Source of the DNA: Bacteroidales bacterium
GTDB taxonomy: Bacteria; Bacteroidota; Bacteroidia; Bacteroidales; FEN-979
DNA length: 29,280 bases
Reading direction: 5' to 3'
NCBI GenBank assembly: GCA_023231065.1
Contig: JALNWE010000036.1
Location: 1-29,280 of the forward strand
Every line of letters begins with the position of its first letter. Position 1 is the first letter of the stretch. Positions 22,601 to 29,280 of the stretch are shown piece by piece. The notes under the pieces were generated by a model. It was not told where the DNA came from and did no database searches. It was given only the letters and a program-made list of their open reading frames with translations. The translations under genes and the position numbers were made by a program.

Positions 22601-23698
22601 TCATTCCCGGTAAGCAGCTTTGTTGATATCATCGATCCGTTTCAATTTTTTGGGTGGATTCAGGTATTTATCTAAGAAAGCATAAATTTTCAGACGTATT
22701 TCTTTAGCGGTCCGTGTATCAATTCTGTCGAAGGAATGCCCACCCTCGACCTCTTTGAAAATTTCGTATTCGAAGGATTTTCCTTCTGCTTTCAATGATT
22801 TGATCAGATGTTCCACCTCAAGTACATTTACATCATCGTCGTTTGTGTTGGTGTGGATCAGTAAAGGGGTCTTGAGCTTCTGTGCATTCCAGGCAGGAGA
22901 TCGTTTCCGGTATTCCAGGATATTTTCCCGGGCATCTTTGCCCAGATGGTAACCGGCAGAAAACAGTTTCCGGTATTCATCATCGGAATATCCCATGCGG
23001 GATATCAGATCGCTTACGGGGACACCGGCAAAACACACATTGTACCATTCCGGATGATCAAAAACACACATCAGGGCGATCATGCCACCATGGCTCCACC
23101 CAATGATACCAACCCGTGTACTGTCGACCATATCATAGTTTCTGACCATATAGTTCCGGCTGGCGTTGACATCGTCATTTTCCAGCCCGCCATAGTCAAT
23201 TTTTTCATAGAAATCCTTTCCATAACCACTGCTGCCGCGATATTCGGGAGCAATAACGATATATTGCTGGGCTATTAGTTCACGGATAATATGGGTATGA
23301 TACGTGGTAAAATCACCATGAACACCACCATGTGGCAGTACAAGCAGCGGATATTTCTTATCGGGATTCAGATTTTTAGGGATAAAAATATAGCTGTAAA
23401 ATTTAACCGGGTTCCGGGCCCCCATTGCGGTAGGGTTTTTAATTTTTGATTCGGCAACAGGGGGACCGGTAATAAAAACTTTATCAATGTAAGCCATGTC
23501 GCCTACCCGGTTGTACCAGGCCAGGTCATCCACCGCTTTTTGAAGGCTGGTGATATCATAGCTCATTGATTCAATTCGGTTGTTTATTTCGCTGAGGTCA
23601 ACTTTTGAAGAGGGCTCCGTATTTTGGGCGTTGATGGTGAAAGGCAACATCAGGATAATTGCCAAAAACAAAGGCTGATAATATTTTATTTTCATCAT
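22601..23698 (-). CDS. Secreted alpha/beta hydrolase, prolyl oligopeptidase (S9) family
   Basis: 365 residues with a signal peptide (cleavage after about residue 25, FTINAQ). The catalytic domain covers most of the protein: LPHGGVHGDF (oxyanion region, 121-130), APEYRGSSGYGKDFYEKIDYGG, the nucleophile elbow GWSHGGM with Ser202, an acidic residue in 'HTNTNDDDV' (Asp287-289) and His321 in VEGGHSF. There is no beta-propeller, so it is a short S9-type peptidase or esterase acting on periplasmic or extracellular substrates. Two ATGs occur at the start (MMKIK), and either is possible. It lies 26 nt after the acyl-CoA synthetase gene in the same-strand run. Confidence 0.88.
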   Translation of the reverse strand: MMKIKYYQPLFLAIILMLPFTINAQNTEPSSKVDLSEINNRIESMSYDITSLQKAVDDLAWYNRVGDMAYIDKVFITGPPVAESKIKNPTAMGARNPVKFYSYIFIPKNLNPDKKYPLLVLPHGGVHGDFTTYHTHIIRELIAQQYIVIAPEYRGSSGYGKDFYEKIDYGGLENDDVNASRNYMVRNYDMVDSTRVGIIGWSHGGMIALMCVFDHPEWYNVCFAGVPVSDLISRMGYSDDEYRKLFSAGYHLGKDARENILEYRKRSPAWNAQKLKTPLLIHTNTNDDDVNVLEVEHLIKSLKAEGKSFEYEIFKEVEGGHSFDRIDTRTAKEIRLKIYAFLDKYLNPPKKLKRIDDINKAAYRE

Positions 23699-23724
23699 TT
23701 GATAAAGATTAATATATATGGTTT

Positions 23725-25641
23725 TTATTTGTTGTCAAAAAGCAATTGCTCCATTACCTCCAGGTTCCGTTTATTATAAATGTATTTTGCCTCGGATGAA
23801 TAAAGAAAGTCAAGATCCTCTTTGTACCTTTCGATGATCTTACCCCGGACAATTTTTGCCGTCGAATTCATAAGCCTGTTTTCTTCACTGAAATGCTCTC
23901 CAAGGATGGCAATAGCGGAAGGCAACCAGCGTTGGGGAAACAGATCGCCAAATTTTCCATCGGGACGATATTCAAGTAAATCTTTTTCAATGGTTGCAAG
24001 GGCCATGCAGATCAAATCTTGTGGGGCCGTATTGGATTCCTTGTTTCGCAGGTGATTTTTCAAAGATTCTTTATTGGGAACGACAAAAGCGACAGTATAG
24101 GGATTTTGGTTATTGTATAGCATACACTGATCAATTAAACGGGAAGATCCGGTAATGGCTTCTTCGATTCCTTCAGGGCTGTACTTTTCACCATCATGGC
24201 CTATCAGTAAGCTTTTAAAGCGGCCCAGTACATATAAAAAATTATCTGTATCGAGATATCCCAGATCTCCTGTATAAAGCCAGCCATCGCGGATGGTTTT
24301 GGCGGTTGCCTCCGGATTTTCCCAGTAACCTTTCATCACATTTCCGCCACGGATCACGATTTCGCCATGTTTACCGCCGGGAAGTTCTTTCCCGGCTTCA
24401 TCACATATTTTCAGATCCATTTCGGCAACAAGGGCTCCTGACGATCCCAATTTATGTTTATTGATCCCGTTGGAAGAAATAACGGGCGATGCTTCGGTGA
24501 GTCCGTAGCCCTGGAACATAGGAATACCAAGTGCATAAAAAAATCGCTGGAATTCTATATCGAGCAAAGCGCCGCCACCAATAAAGAACTTAAGGTTCCC
24601 CCCGAAACCTTCCCGTATTTTTCGGAAAAAGAGCATATCATATAGGCAGATCAATGGTTTGTATAAAATGGTCAATCCTTTTCCCGTATTCAATCCATTT
24701 CCGTTGTAACGGTATGAAATCCGCAATGCGTGTTTAAACAGCCTGTTGATAAACCGGCCTTTTTCCTGAATTGATTTTTCGATATTTTTCTTGAAATTAC
24801 TTGCCAGGGCTGGCACGCTCAATAAAATATGCGGTTTAATCTCGCGTATGTTCTGTTGGATATTCCGTATTGTTTCAAGAGCGGATTTACCATTCTGGAC
24901 AGATGCGACAGACGCGCCCTTACCCATGAAACAATAAATCCCTGCAGTATGGGCGAACGCATGATCCCATGGAAGGACCAACAGGGTACGGTCATTTTTA
25001 TCAAGATCAAACAGGGAATAACCCTGGTTGACATTGGTAATATAATTGGCATGGGTCAGCATGATCCCTTTCGGATCGGCCGTGGTACCGGAAGTATAGC
25101 AGATGTTGGCGATATCGCCGGGGAGGACCGACTGTTGCCTTTGAATCAATGTTTCTTTCCCGGATTTAAGAAAATTCTGTCCGTTGACAAGAAGGTCGTT
25201 GAAAAGAATTTCATTATCGGTTTCAAGCGGGACATTATCCAGCAGGATGATTTTTTCCACAAGGGGAAGTTCGTTTTTAACAAGCCTGATCTTTTTCACC
25301 TGATTTCCGGAAGTGAAAATAAAACGTACCGCGGAATGGCTCAACCGAAACCGGATTTCAACGGGTTCAGATAGCTTAACAGAAAGTGGCACGTTAACAG
25401 CCCCGGCATAGAACATGGCCAGTTCGCTGATCACCCAGTCGTTTCTACCTTCCGAAATCAGGGCAATCCTATCGCCTTTTCTTACGCCAAGAGATATCAA
25501 TCCGGCGGCCAGCTGATAAACTTTGTCCCTGGTCTGTCGGTAGGTAATTCCCTTGTAATACTCCCCGGTCTTTTCCCATAAATAAATATTTTCCGAAAAA
25601 GTTTCCACACAATATTCGAAAAACTCAGGCAGGGTTTGCAT
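23725..25641 (-). CDS. Long-chain acyl-CoA synthetase (AMP-forming)
   Basis: 638 residues. The adenylate-forming core has the P-loop YTSGTTADPKGIMLTH, FIGGGALLD, GYGLTEASPVIS and YTGDLGYLDTDNFLYVLGRFKSL, ending in the C-terminal lid with 'YSPEGIEEAI'. It activates fatty acids to acyl-CoA via acyl-AMP at the inner membrane face. The long insert between the P-loop and 'GGGALL' (about residues 260-350, with IRKI... and RYNGNG) resembles FadD15-like bacterial forms. It is the first gene of the five-gene minus-strand run that ends with dnaG. Its upstream 69 nt also carries the promoter of the divergent lipoprotein gene. No clear TAnnTTTG is seen for this gene itself. Confidence 0.93.
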   Translation of the reverse strand: MQTLPEFFEYCVETFSENIYLWEKTGEYYKGITYRQTRDKVYQLAAGLISLGVRKGDRIALISEGRNDWVISELAMFYAGAVNVPLSVKLSEPVEIRFRLSHSAVRFIFTSGNQVKKIRLVKNELPLVEKIILLDNVPLETDNEILFNDLLVNGQNFLKSGKETLIQRQQSVLPGDIANICYTSGTTADPKGIMLTHANYITNVNQGYSLFDLDKNDRTLLVLPWDHAFAHTAGIYCFMGKGASVASVQNGKSALETIRNIQQNIREIKPHILLSVPALASNFKKNIEKSIQEKGRFINRLFKHALRISYRYNGNGLNTGKGLTILYKPLICLYDMLFFRKIREGFGGNLKFFIGGGALLDIEFQRFFYALGIPMFQGYGLTEASPVISSNGINKHKLGSSGALVAEMDLKICDEAGKELPGGKHGEIVIRGGNVMKGYWENPEATAKTIRDGWLYTGDLGYLDTDNFLYVLGRFKSLLIGHDGEKYSPEGIEEAITGSSRLIDQCMLYNNQNPYTVAFVVPNKESLKNHLRNKESNTAPQDLICMALATIEKDLLEYRPDGKFGDLFPQRWLPSAIAILGEHFSEENRLMNSTAKIVRGKIIERYKEDLDFLYSSEAKYIYNKRNLEVMEQLLFDNK

Positions 25642-25690
25642 AGATATCTTTTAGGTGGATAAAATTAACTGTTTTCCATACAAAAACCCT

Positions 25691-25698
25691 TATTTTTG
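25691..25698 (+). promoter_or_regulatory. -7 element of the small lipoprotein gene
   Basis: TATTTTTG matches TAnnTTTG, with a CTG at 25669-25671 (19-nt spacing) as a near -33 match. The predicted start near 25705 leaves only about 6 nt before the ATG at 25711, so the transcript may be nearly leaderless. Confidence 0.45.
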
Positions 25699-25710
25699 TA
25701 AAAAAAACCA

Positions 25711-26091
25711 ATGAGTAAAAGATCCGTTTATTCCATATTGACCCTCTTTATTCTTCTGTTTCTTTCCGCTTGTGGAGGGGACAATAAAGAGCTGAAAAAG
25801 GATGCGAAAAACATTGCTGATGCCATGTGTAAAAGCATTGAAACGATGAACAGCCTGAGAGCTGCAAATCCCGGTGACTCAATATTGGTAGGGAAACTTC
25901 AGAAAGATGTTCATAACAATCAGATTGAGATGACCATCCTGTATGATGAATTCAAGAAAAAATACGGGGAAAAAGCTAAAACAGAAAAATTCAACAAAGA
26001 GTTTGCGCGCTATCTTCGTGAATCGATGCTGGATTGTAAGGCATTGTCGAAAGAAGACAGGAAAGCTTTTGAAAAGGAGTTATCGAATTAG
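25711..26091 (+). CDS. Small lipoprotein of unknown function
   Basis: 126 residues. A basic N-terminus and hydrophobic stretch lead to the lipobox LSAC with Cys21 as the lipidated residue, then GGDN. The mature part is about 105 residues, highly charged and probably helical, with two further cysteines (in 'DAMCKSIETM' and 'MLDCKALSKED') that could form a disulfide. No domain is recognised. It converges with aspS: its TAG (26089-26091) overlaps the aspS stop (26088-26090 on the other strand), so the two genes share bases and have no room for a terminator between them. Confidence 0.82.
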   Translation: MSKRSVYSILTLFILLFLSACGGDNKELKKDAKNIADAMCKSIETMNSLRAANPGDSILVGKLQKDVHNNQIEMTILYDEFKKKYGEKAKTEKFNKEFARYLRESMLDCKALSKEDRKAFEKELSN

Positions 26092-27857
26092 ATGGTTATC
26101 CTGATATTCAATTCTTTCAGTTGTTCTTCTTTAATGGGCGCCGGAGAGTCGATCATAACGTCGCGGCCGGCGTTGTTTTTCGGAAAAGCAATAAAATCAC
26201 GGATTGAATCAGCGCCGGCAAAAACAGTAGTCCAGCGATCGAAGCCGAAAGCAATACCGCCATGAGGTGGAGCTCCATATTCAAAAGCATTCATCAGGAA
26301 ACCAAACTGGCTGGCTGCGTCTTCATCTGAAAATCCGAGGACGGTAAGCATTTTCTTTTGCAAATCTTTATTATGAATCCGGATGGATCCGCCTCCGATC
26401 TCTACTCCGTTAATCACGAGGTCGTAAGCATTGGCGTGCACTTTTTCGAGATCGGCCTTTTGATCTCCGGAAAGATATTGATCAACCAGGGTAATATCAC
26501 CTGGAACAGGAGCCGTAAAAGGATGATGTTTTGCATAATAACGATTGGTTTCTTCATCCCATTCAAGAAGAGGAAAATCAATTACCCAGAGCGGTTTGAA
26601 AGTACCGGGTTTGCGCAGGCCAAGTCGGGTTCCCATTTCGAGGCGCAGATCACATAAAGCCGATCTTGTCTTATGACATTTTCCGGCCAGGATCAGGATC
26701 AGGTCGCCAGGTTTTGCGCTGAATTTCGAAATAATGGCTGTAAGATCCGGCACAGTAAAAAATTTATCAACTGAAGATCTCAATGTCCCCTCGGGAGATA
26801 CACGAATGTATATCAGTCCTGTTGCGCCAACCTGGGGCCTTTTAACAAAATCGGTTAATTCATCCAGTTGTTTGCGGGAGTATTCCCCACATCCCGGGAC
26901 ATTGATCCCGGCTATCAGTTCCGCCTCATCGAATACCCGAAATCTTTTTCCTTTTGTAACATCGTTCAATTCAACGAATTGCATTCCAAAGCGAAGATCG
27001 GGTTTGTCAGATCCGTAAAGCCGCATTGCATTTTCGTAGGTGAGGCGAGGAAAATTTTCCATTTCCATTTTCAGGATTGACCGGAAAAGTTGTTTTGCCA
27101 GTCCTTCGAAAGTTTCCAGGATATCCTCCTGGGTCACGAAGGACATTTCACAGTCGATCTGCGTAAATTCAGGTTGCCGGTCGGCCCGAAGATCTTCATC
27201 ACGGAAACAATGTACAAGTTGATAATACCGGTCAAAACCAGCCACCATTAAAAGTTGTTTAAATGTTTGCGGCGACTGGGGTAAGGCGTAAAACTGGCCC
27301 GGGTTCATCCTGGAGGGGACAACGAAATCGCGTGCGCCTTCAGGAGTTGATTTGATCATGTATGGGGTTTCAATTTCCAGAAATTTTTCATTATTCAGGT
27401 AATTTCTGGTTTCGATGGCCATCCGGTGACGGAGTTCCAGGTTCTTCCTGTTGACATTCCGTCGCAGATCGAGGTAACGATATTTCATCCTAAGCTCTTC
27501 GCCACCATCTGTATTATCTTCTATGGTAAAGGGTGGAATTTTTGATGTATTGAGAATGGTCAGCCGATCAACAAGGATCTCAATATCACCGGTTTCCATT
27601 TTTGGATTTTTATTGCTGCGTTCGGCAATTTTCCCTGTTGCTGAGAGGACAAATTCACGGCCCAGCTGACGGGCGTCTTCGCATAGCGAAGGATTGATTT
27701 CCATATTGAAAACCAACTGGGTAATACCATACCGGTCGCGAAGATCTATAAATGTTAATCCTCCCATTTCCCTGACACGTTGTACCCATCCACATAAGGT
27801 GACAGTTTGACCGGCATTTTCCATGCGGAGTTCTCCGCAAGTATGTGTTCGAAGCAT
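26088..27857 (-). CDS. aspS: Aspartyl-tRNA synthetase, bacterial type
   Basis: 589 residues, the usual bacterial length with a GAD insert. The OB-fold anticodon domain (1-105) holds CGWVQRVREMGGLTFIDLRDRYG. The class II motifs are: motif 1 near 'FLEIETPYMIKSTPEGARDF', motif 2 FRDEDLRADRQPEFTQID, and motif 3 GGIAFGFDRWTTVFAG. The GAD insert spans about 285-410. It charges tRNA-Asp. Position 31 is Met, not the His reported for non-discriminating bacterial enzymes such as that of Pseudomonas aeruginosa; this hints at a discriminating enzyme but is weak evidence. It has its own promoter (27880-27887), separate from the A2M-family gene. Confidence 0.97.
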   Translation of the reverse strand: MLRTHTCGELRMENAGQTVTLCGWVQRVREMGGLTFIDLRDRYGITQLVFNMEINPSLCEDARQLGREFVLSATGKIAERSNKNPKMETGDIEILVDRLTILNTSKIPPFTIEDNTDGGEELRMKYRYLDLRRNVNRKNLELRHRMAIETRNYLNNEKFLEIETPYMIKSTPEGARDFVVPSRMNPGQFYALPQSPQTFKQLLMVAGFDRYYQLVHCFRDEDLRADRQPEFTQIDCEMSFVTQEDILETFEGLAKQLFRSILKMEMENFPRLTYENAMRLYGSDKPDLRFGMQFVELNDVTKGKRFRVFDEAELIAGINVPGCGEYSRKQLDELTDFVKRPQVGATGLIYIRVSPEGTLRSSVDKFFTVPDLTAIISKFSAKPGDLILILAGKCHKTRSALCDLRLEMGTRLGLRKPGTFKPLWVIDFPLLEWDEETNRYYAKHHPFTAPVPGDITLVDQYLSGDQKADLEKVHANAYDLVINGVEIGGGSIRIHNKDLQKKMLTVLGFSDEDAASQFGFLMNAFEYGAPPHGGIAFGFDRWTTVFAGADSIRDFIAFPKNNAGRDVMIDSPAPIKEEQLKELNIRITI

Positions 27858-27879
27858 TGGCTGATGATTTTTAAGGCCA

Positions 27880-27887
27880 CAAAGGTA
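27880..27887 (-). promoter_or_regulatory. -7 element of aspS
   Basis: The minus strand reads TACCTTTG, matching TAnnTTTG. A T-run on the same strand (plus-strand A run 27904-27911) lies at the -33 distance but lacks the G. The predicted start near 27873 leaves about 16 nt before the ATG at 27857. Confidence 0.5.
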
Positions 27888-27930
27888 GGAAGAAAGTAAG
27901 ATGAAAAAAAACCAGGACCGATCTGCGGGA

Positions 27931-29280
27931 TCATTTCCCTATTCGGATCCGGAACCCTTGGGAATGTGCTGAAAATTCGGGGGCATACAGACACTGAACC
28001 GTGGTAATCCCGTTGGAATATTCCCCGGCCGCATTGGCCTTCAGTTTATATTCAAAAATATAGCTTCCTTTCGGCAGATAATCAAAGAAAAAGTTGGTGG
28101 CCACATCCGTTGAAGCCTGATAATAACCAAGACCACCCTGGTAATGGTAGCCCGATCCCGCATCCTGAATCTTTGATCCCGGATCCGGATTGGAAGATGG
28201 GGCCAGATACCAGGGCTCTAACCCGCTGGCGCGCATGTCTTTCATGTGGACAAATTCAAGGTCACGGTCCACGGAAAGGATGATGCGTACGACAACAATA
28301 TCCCCGATCTTTAGTATTCCTGAATCATTTTTATCTGAAGGACCACTTTTCATTACAGATTTTTCATTTTCAATTTTGTCCAGGACGGGACCTGAGGTAG
28401 TATTTCGCTCGACGAAAAGTTGTTTTTCAAGTTTCATGGTCATTGATGCGACAGTTATTTTATCGAGATTTTCGAAATACTGCCAGTATAAAGCGCCCCA
28501 GGCGGCGTCCTTTCCGGATTTTGAAATCCGGATATTTCCCATGTCTGGAGTTATTTCATTTCCCTGCCAGGATAACTGAAAATAGCCTGTTCCGGCTTCT
28601 TTACTGTTGTCCATTAATTTAGCAGGATTGATTTTTTCTTTACCGATCTGGATCTTCACATCAGGATCTTCCGATAGGAGATCAGTTCCCCGGAGTAAAA
28701 GAGCATAACATGCTTCACTGGTGGCACGGGGATTTTCCCAGGCCTGTGTTTGCTTTTGCTTCAGTAGCCAGAGTTTCAGGTCATCGACCGCCTGCTCATT
28801 TTGTGATATTTCATCGAATGCCTCGATCATCAGGGCCTGGCTTTCAATGGGAGCCTGAAACCAGTACAATCCACGGTTTTGTGCCCAGTACATACCCATC
28901 TCCTCCGAATGCAGGGCTTTTTCAGAAAGTGATTTCAGGATAAGCGCTGGAATTTCTTTATTTCCCAGGCGGTTCAGGGCCAGGGCAATCATACCCTGAA
29001 GATAATGGTCGTTCTGGGCCCAGTACTTTTCGGCTTGTTTTTTATAATATTCAAAAGCTTCCCTGCTTTTTGTTCCCGCTTCCGGGATAAGGGGTCCCGG
29101 TCCGATCATGAAATAGCTCCGGGCATACAGGTATTGGATCTGATTCGCCGTCAGATGATTTTCGCCGAGTGAATTTTTATTAAATTTATTAAGGGTTTCA
29201 AAATCTTTCAAAAGTTCACTGTCAAGGTACCTGATCCCCATGATAATCATATTCCAAATCTCCCGGTCATTGCGTACGTA
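27931..29280 (-). CDS. Alpha-2-macroglobulin family protein, C-terminal part (partial)
   Basis: The frame is open through the right edge; it continues upstream of the internal Met at 29250 with YVRNDREIW. The visible 449 residues are the end of a much larger protein (bacterial A2M proteins run about 1,500-2,000). The first part is a helical toroid (NHLTANQIQYLYARSYFM; AQNDHYLQGMIALALNRLG; PIESQALMIEAFDEI; ENPRATSEACYALLLRG), like the thioester-domain region, here without a thioester motif. The last part is the receptor-binding-like beta domain (DMRASGLEP; GLGYYQASTDVATNFFFDYLPKGSYIFEY; YAPEFSAHS). Periplasmic protease trapping or envelope defence is the family's proposed role. An in-frame repeat insert lies near the C-terminus (28151-28197). 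Confidence 0.87.
   Translation of the reverse strand, partial: YVRNDREIWNMIIMGIRYLDSELLKDFETLNKFNKNSLGENHLTANQIQYLYARSYFMIGPGPLIPEAGTKSREAFEYYKKQAEKYWAQNDHYLQGMIALALNRLGNKEIPALILKSLSEKALHSEEMGMYWAQNRGLYWFQAPIESQALMIEAFDEISQNEQAVDDLKLWLLKQKQTQAWENPRATSEACYALLLRGTDLLSEDPDVKIQIGKEKINPAKLMDNSKEAGTGYFQLSWQGNEITPDMGNIRISKSGKDAAWGALYWQYFENLDKITVASMTMKLEKQLFVERNTTSGPVLDKIENEKSVMKSGPSDKNDSGILKIGDIVVVRIILSVDRDLEFVHMKDMRASGLEPWYLAPSSNPDPGSKIQDAGSGYHYQGGLGYYQASTDVATNFFFDYLPKGSYIFEYKLKANAAGEYSNGITTVQCLYAPEFSAHSQGFRIRIGK
28151..28197. repeat. Low-complexity repeat inserted in frame in the A2M-family gene
   Basis: On the minus strand AATCCGGATCCGGGATCAAAG is followed by ATTCAGGATGCGGGATCGGG. It codes for PSSNPDPGSKIQDAGSG between 'GLEPWYLA' and 'YHYQGGLGYY'. 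Homologous proteins as I know them have only a few residues here. GGGATCA(A)AGA and GGATGC(C/G)GGAT words are shared with the insert in the PHP gene. Confidence 0.55.

Noticed and set aside
24829..25374. 181-codon plus-strand open frame
   Set aside because: It is antisense to the acyl-CoA synthetase core including the P-loop; no domain or start context is seen.
27888..27930. Terminator of the A2M-family gene before aspS
   Set aside because: The minus strand has a T8 run, but only a 3-4 bp stem precedes it, which is too weak to call.
1..29280. CRISPR arrays, insertion sequences, prophage or toxin-antitoxin systems
   Set aside because: No regularly spaced repeats, transposase or integrase, phage structural genes or toxin pair were recognised. 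The YwqK-type repeats carry an antitoxin family label, but this protein is secreted and has no toxin neighbour.

Overview
The window looks like a chromosomal segment of an uncultivated-type Bacteroidetes, probably Bacteroidales or a relative. The support is compositional and functional rather than from a marker gene. Start codons generally lack Shine-Dalgarno sequences. Several genes are preceded by the Bacteroidetes -7 promoter motif TAnnTTTG, best seen before the methylmalonyl-CoA gene cluster with a TTTTG at a 19-nt spacing. The gene set also fits: a Na+-pumping methylmalonyl-CoA decarboxylase operon, an A2M-family protein, DUF3857 proteins, an ECF sigma factor with a membrane partner, and secreted YwqK/MORN repeats. 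The tRNA has no encoded CCA.

Layout, left to right. 1-99: the end of an ABC-type permease (+). 120-5028 (-): an operon read mce, carboxyltransferase, OadG-like, biotin carrier, OadB-like pump, then uridine kinase; this is the Na+-coupled step between methylmalonyl-CoA and propionyl-CoA. 5212-6443: a CYTH phosphohydrolase (+), tRNA-Ala(GGC) (-) and ThpR (+). 6459-8010: a small membrane protein (-) divergent from an ECF sigma factor and its membrane partner (+). 8018-9854 (-): RpiB then LutB. 9855-10281: a very AT-rich gene-free divergent region with repeated TTATnnACA-type words. 10282-13585 (+): nadA, a secreted YwqK/MORN-repeat protein and an RluB-type pseudouridine synthase, tightly packed. 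13686-18332 (+): a REC-PAS protein, then two secreted DUF3857/transglutaminase-fold proteins, one with a full Cys-His-Asp triad and one that has lost it. 18342-25641 (-): acyl-CoA synthetase, secreted peptidase-like hydrolase, U32 protein, PHP phosphatase and DNA primase, with 26-62 nt gaps. 25711-26091 (+): a small lipoprotein. 26088-29280 (-): aspartyl-tRNA synthetase and the C-terminal part of an A2M-family protein that runs off the right edge.

Most of the window is housekeeping and I see no defence system, CRISPR array, insertion sequence or phage. The items most worth a second look are: in-frame insertions of similar low-complexity DNA in two unrelated proteins (PHP phosphatase and A2M protein); the active/inactive transglutaminase pair; the AT-rich divergent region, which could be a replication-initiator or regulatory site; palindromes placed on predicted promoters of the mmd operon and the CYTH gene; a near-palindrome made of two opposed -7 elements; and a terminator encoded antisense inside the thpR reading frame.
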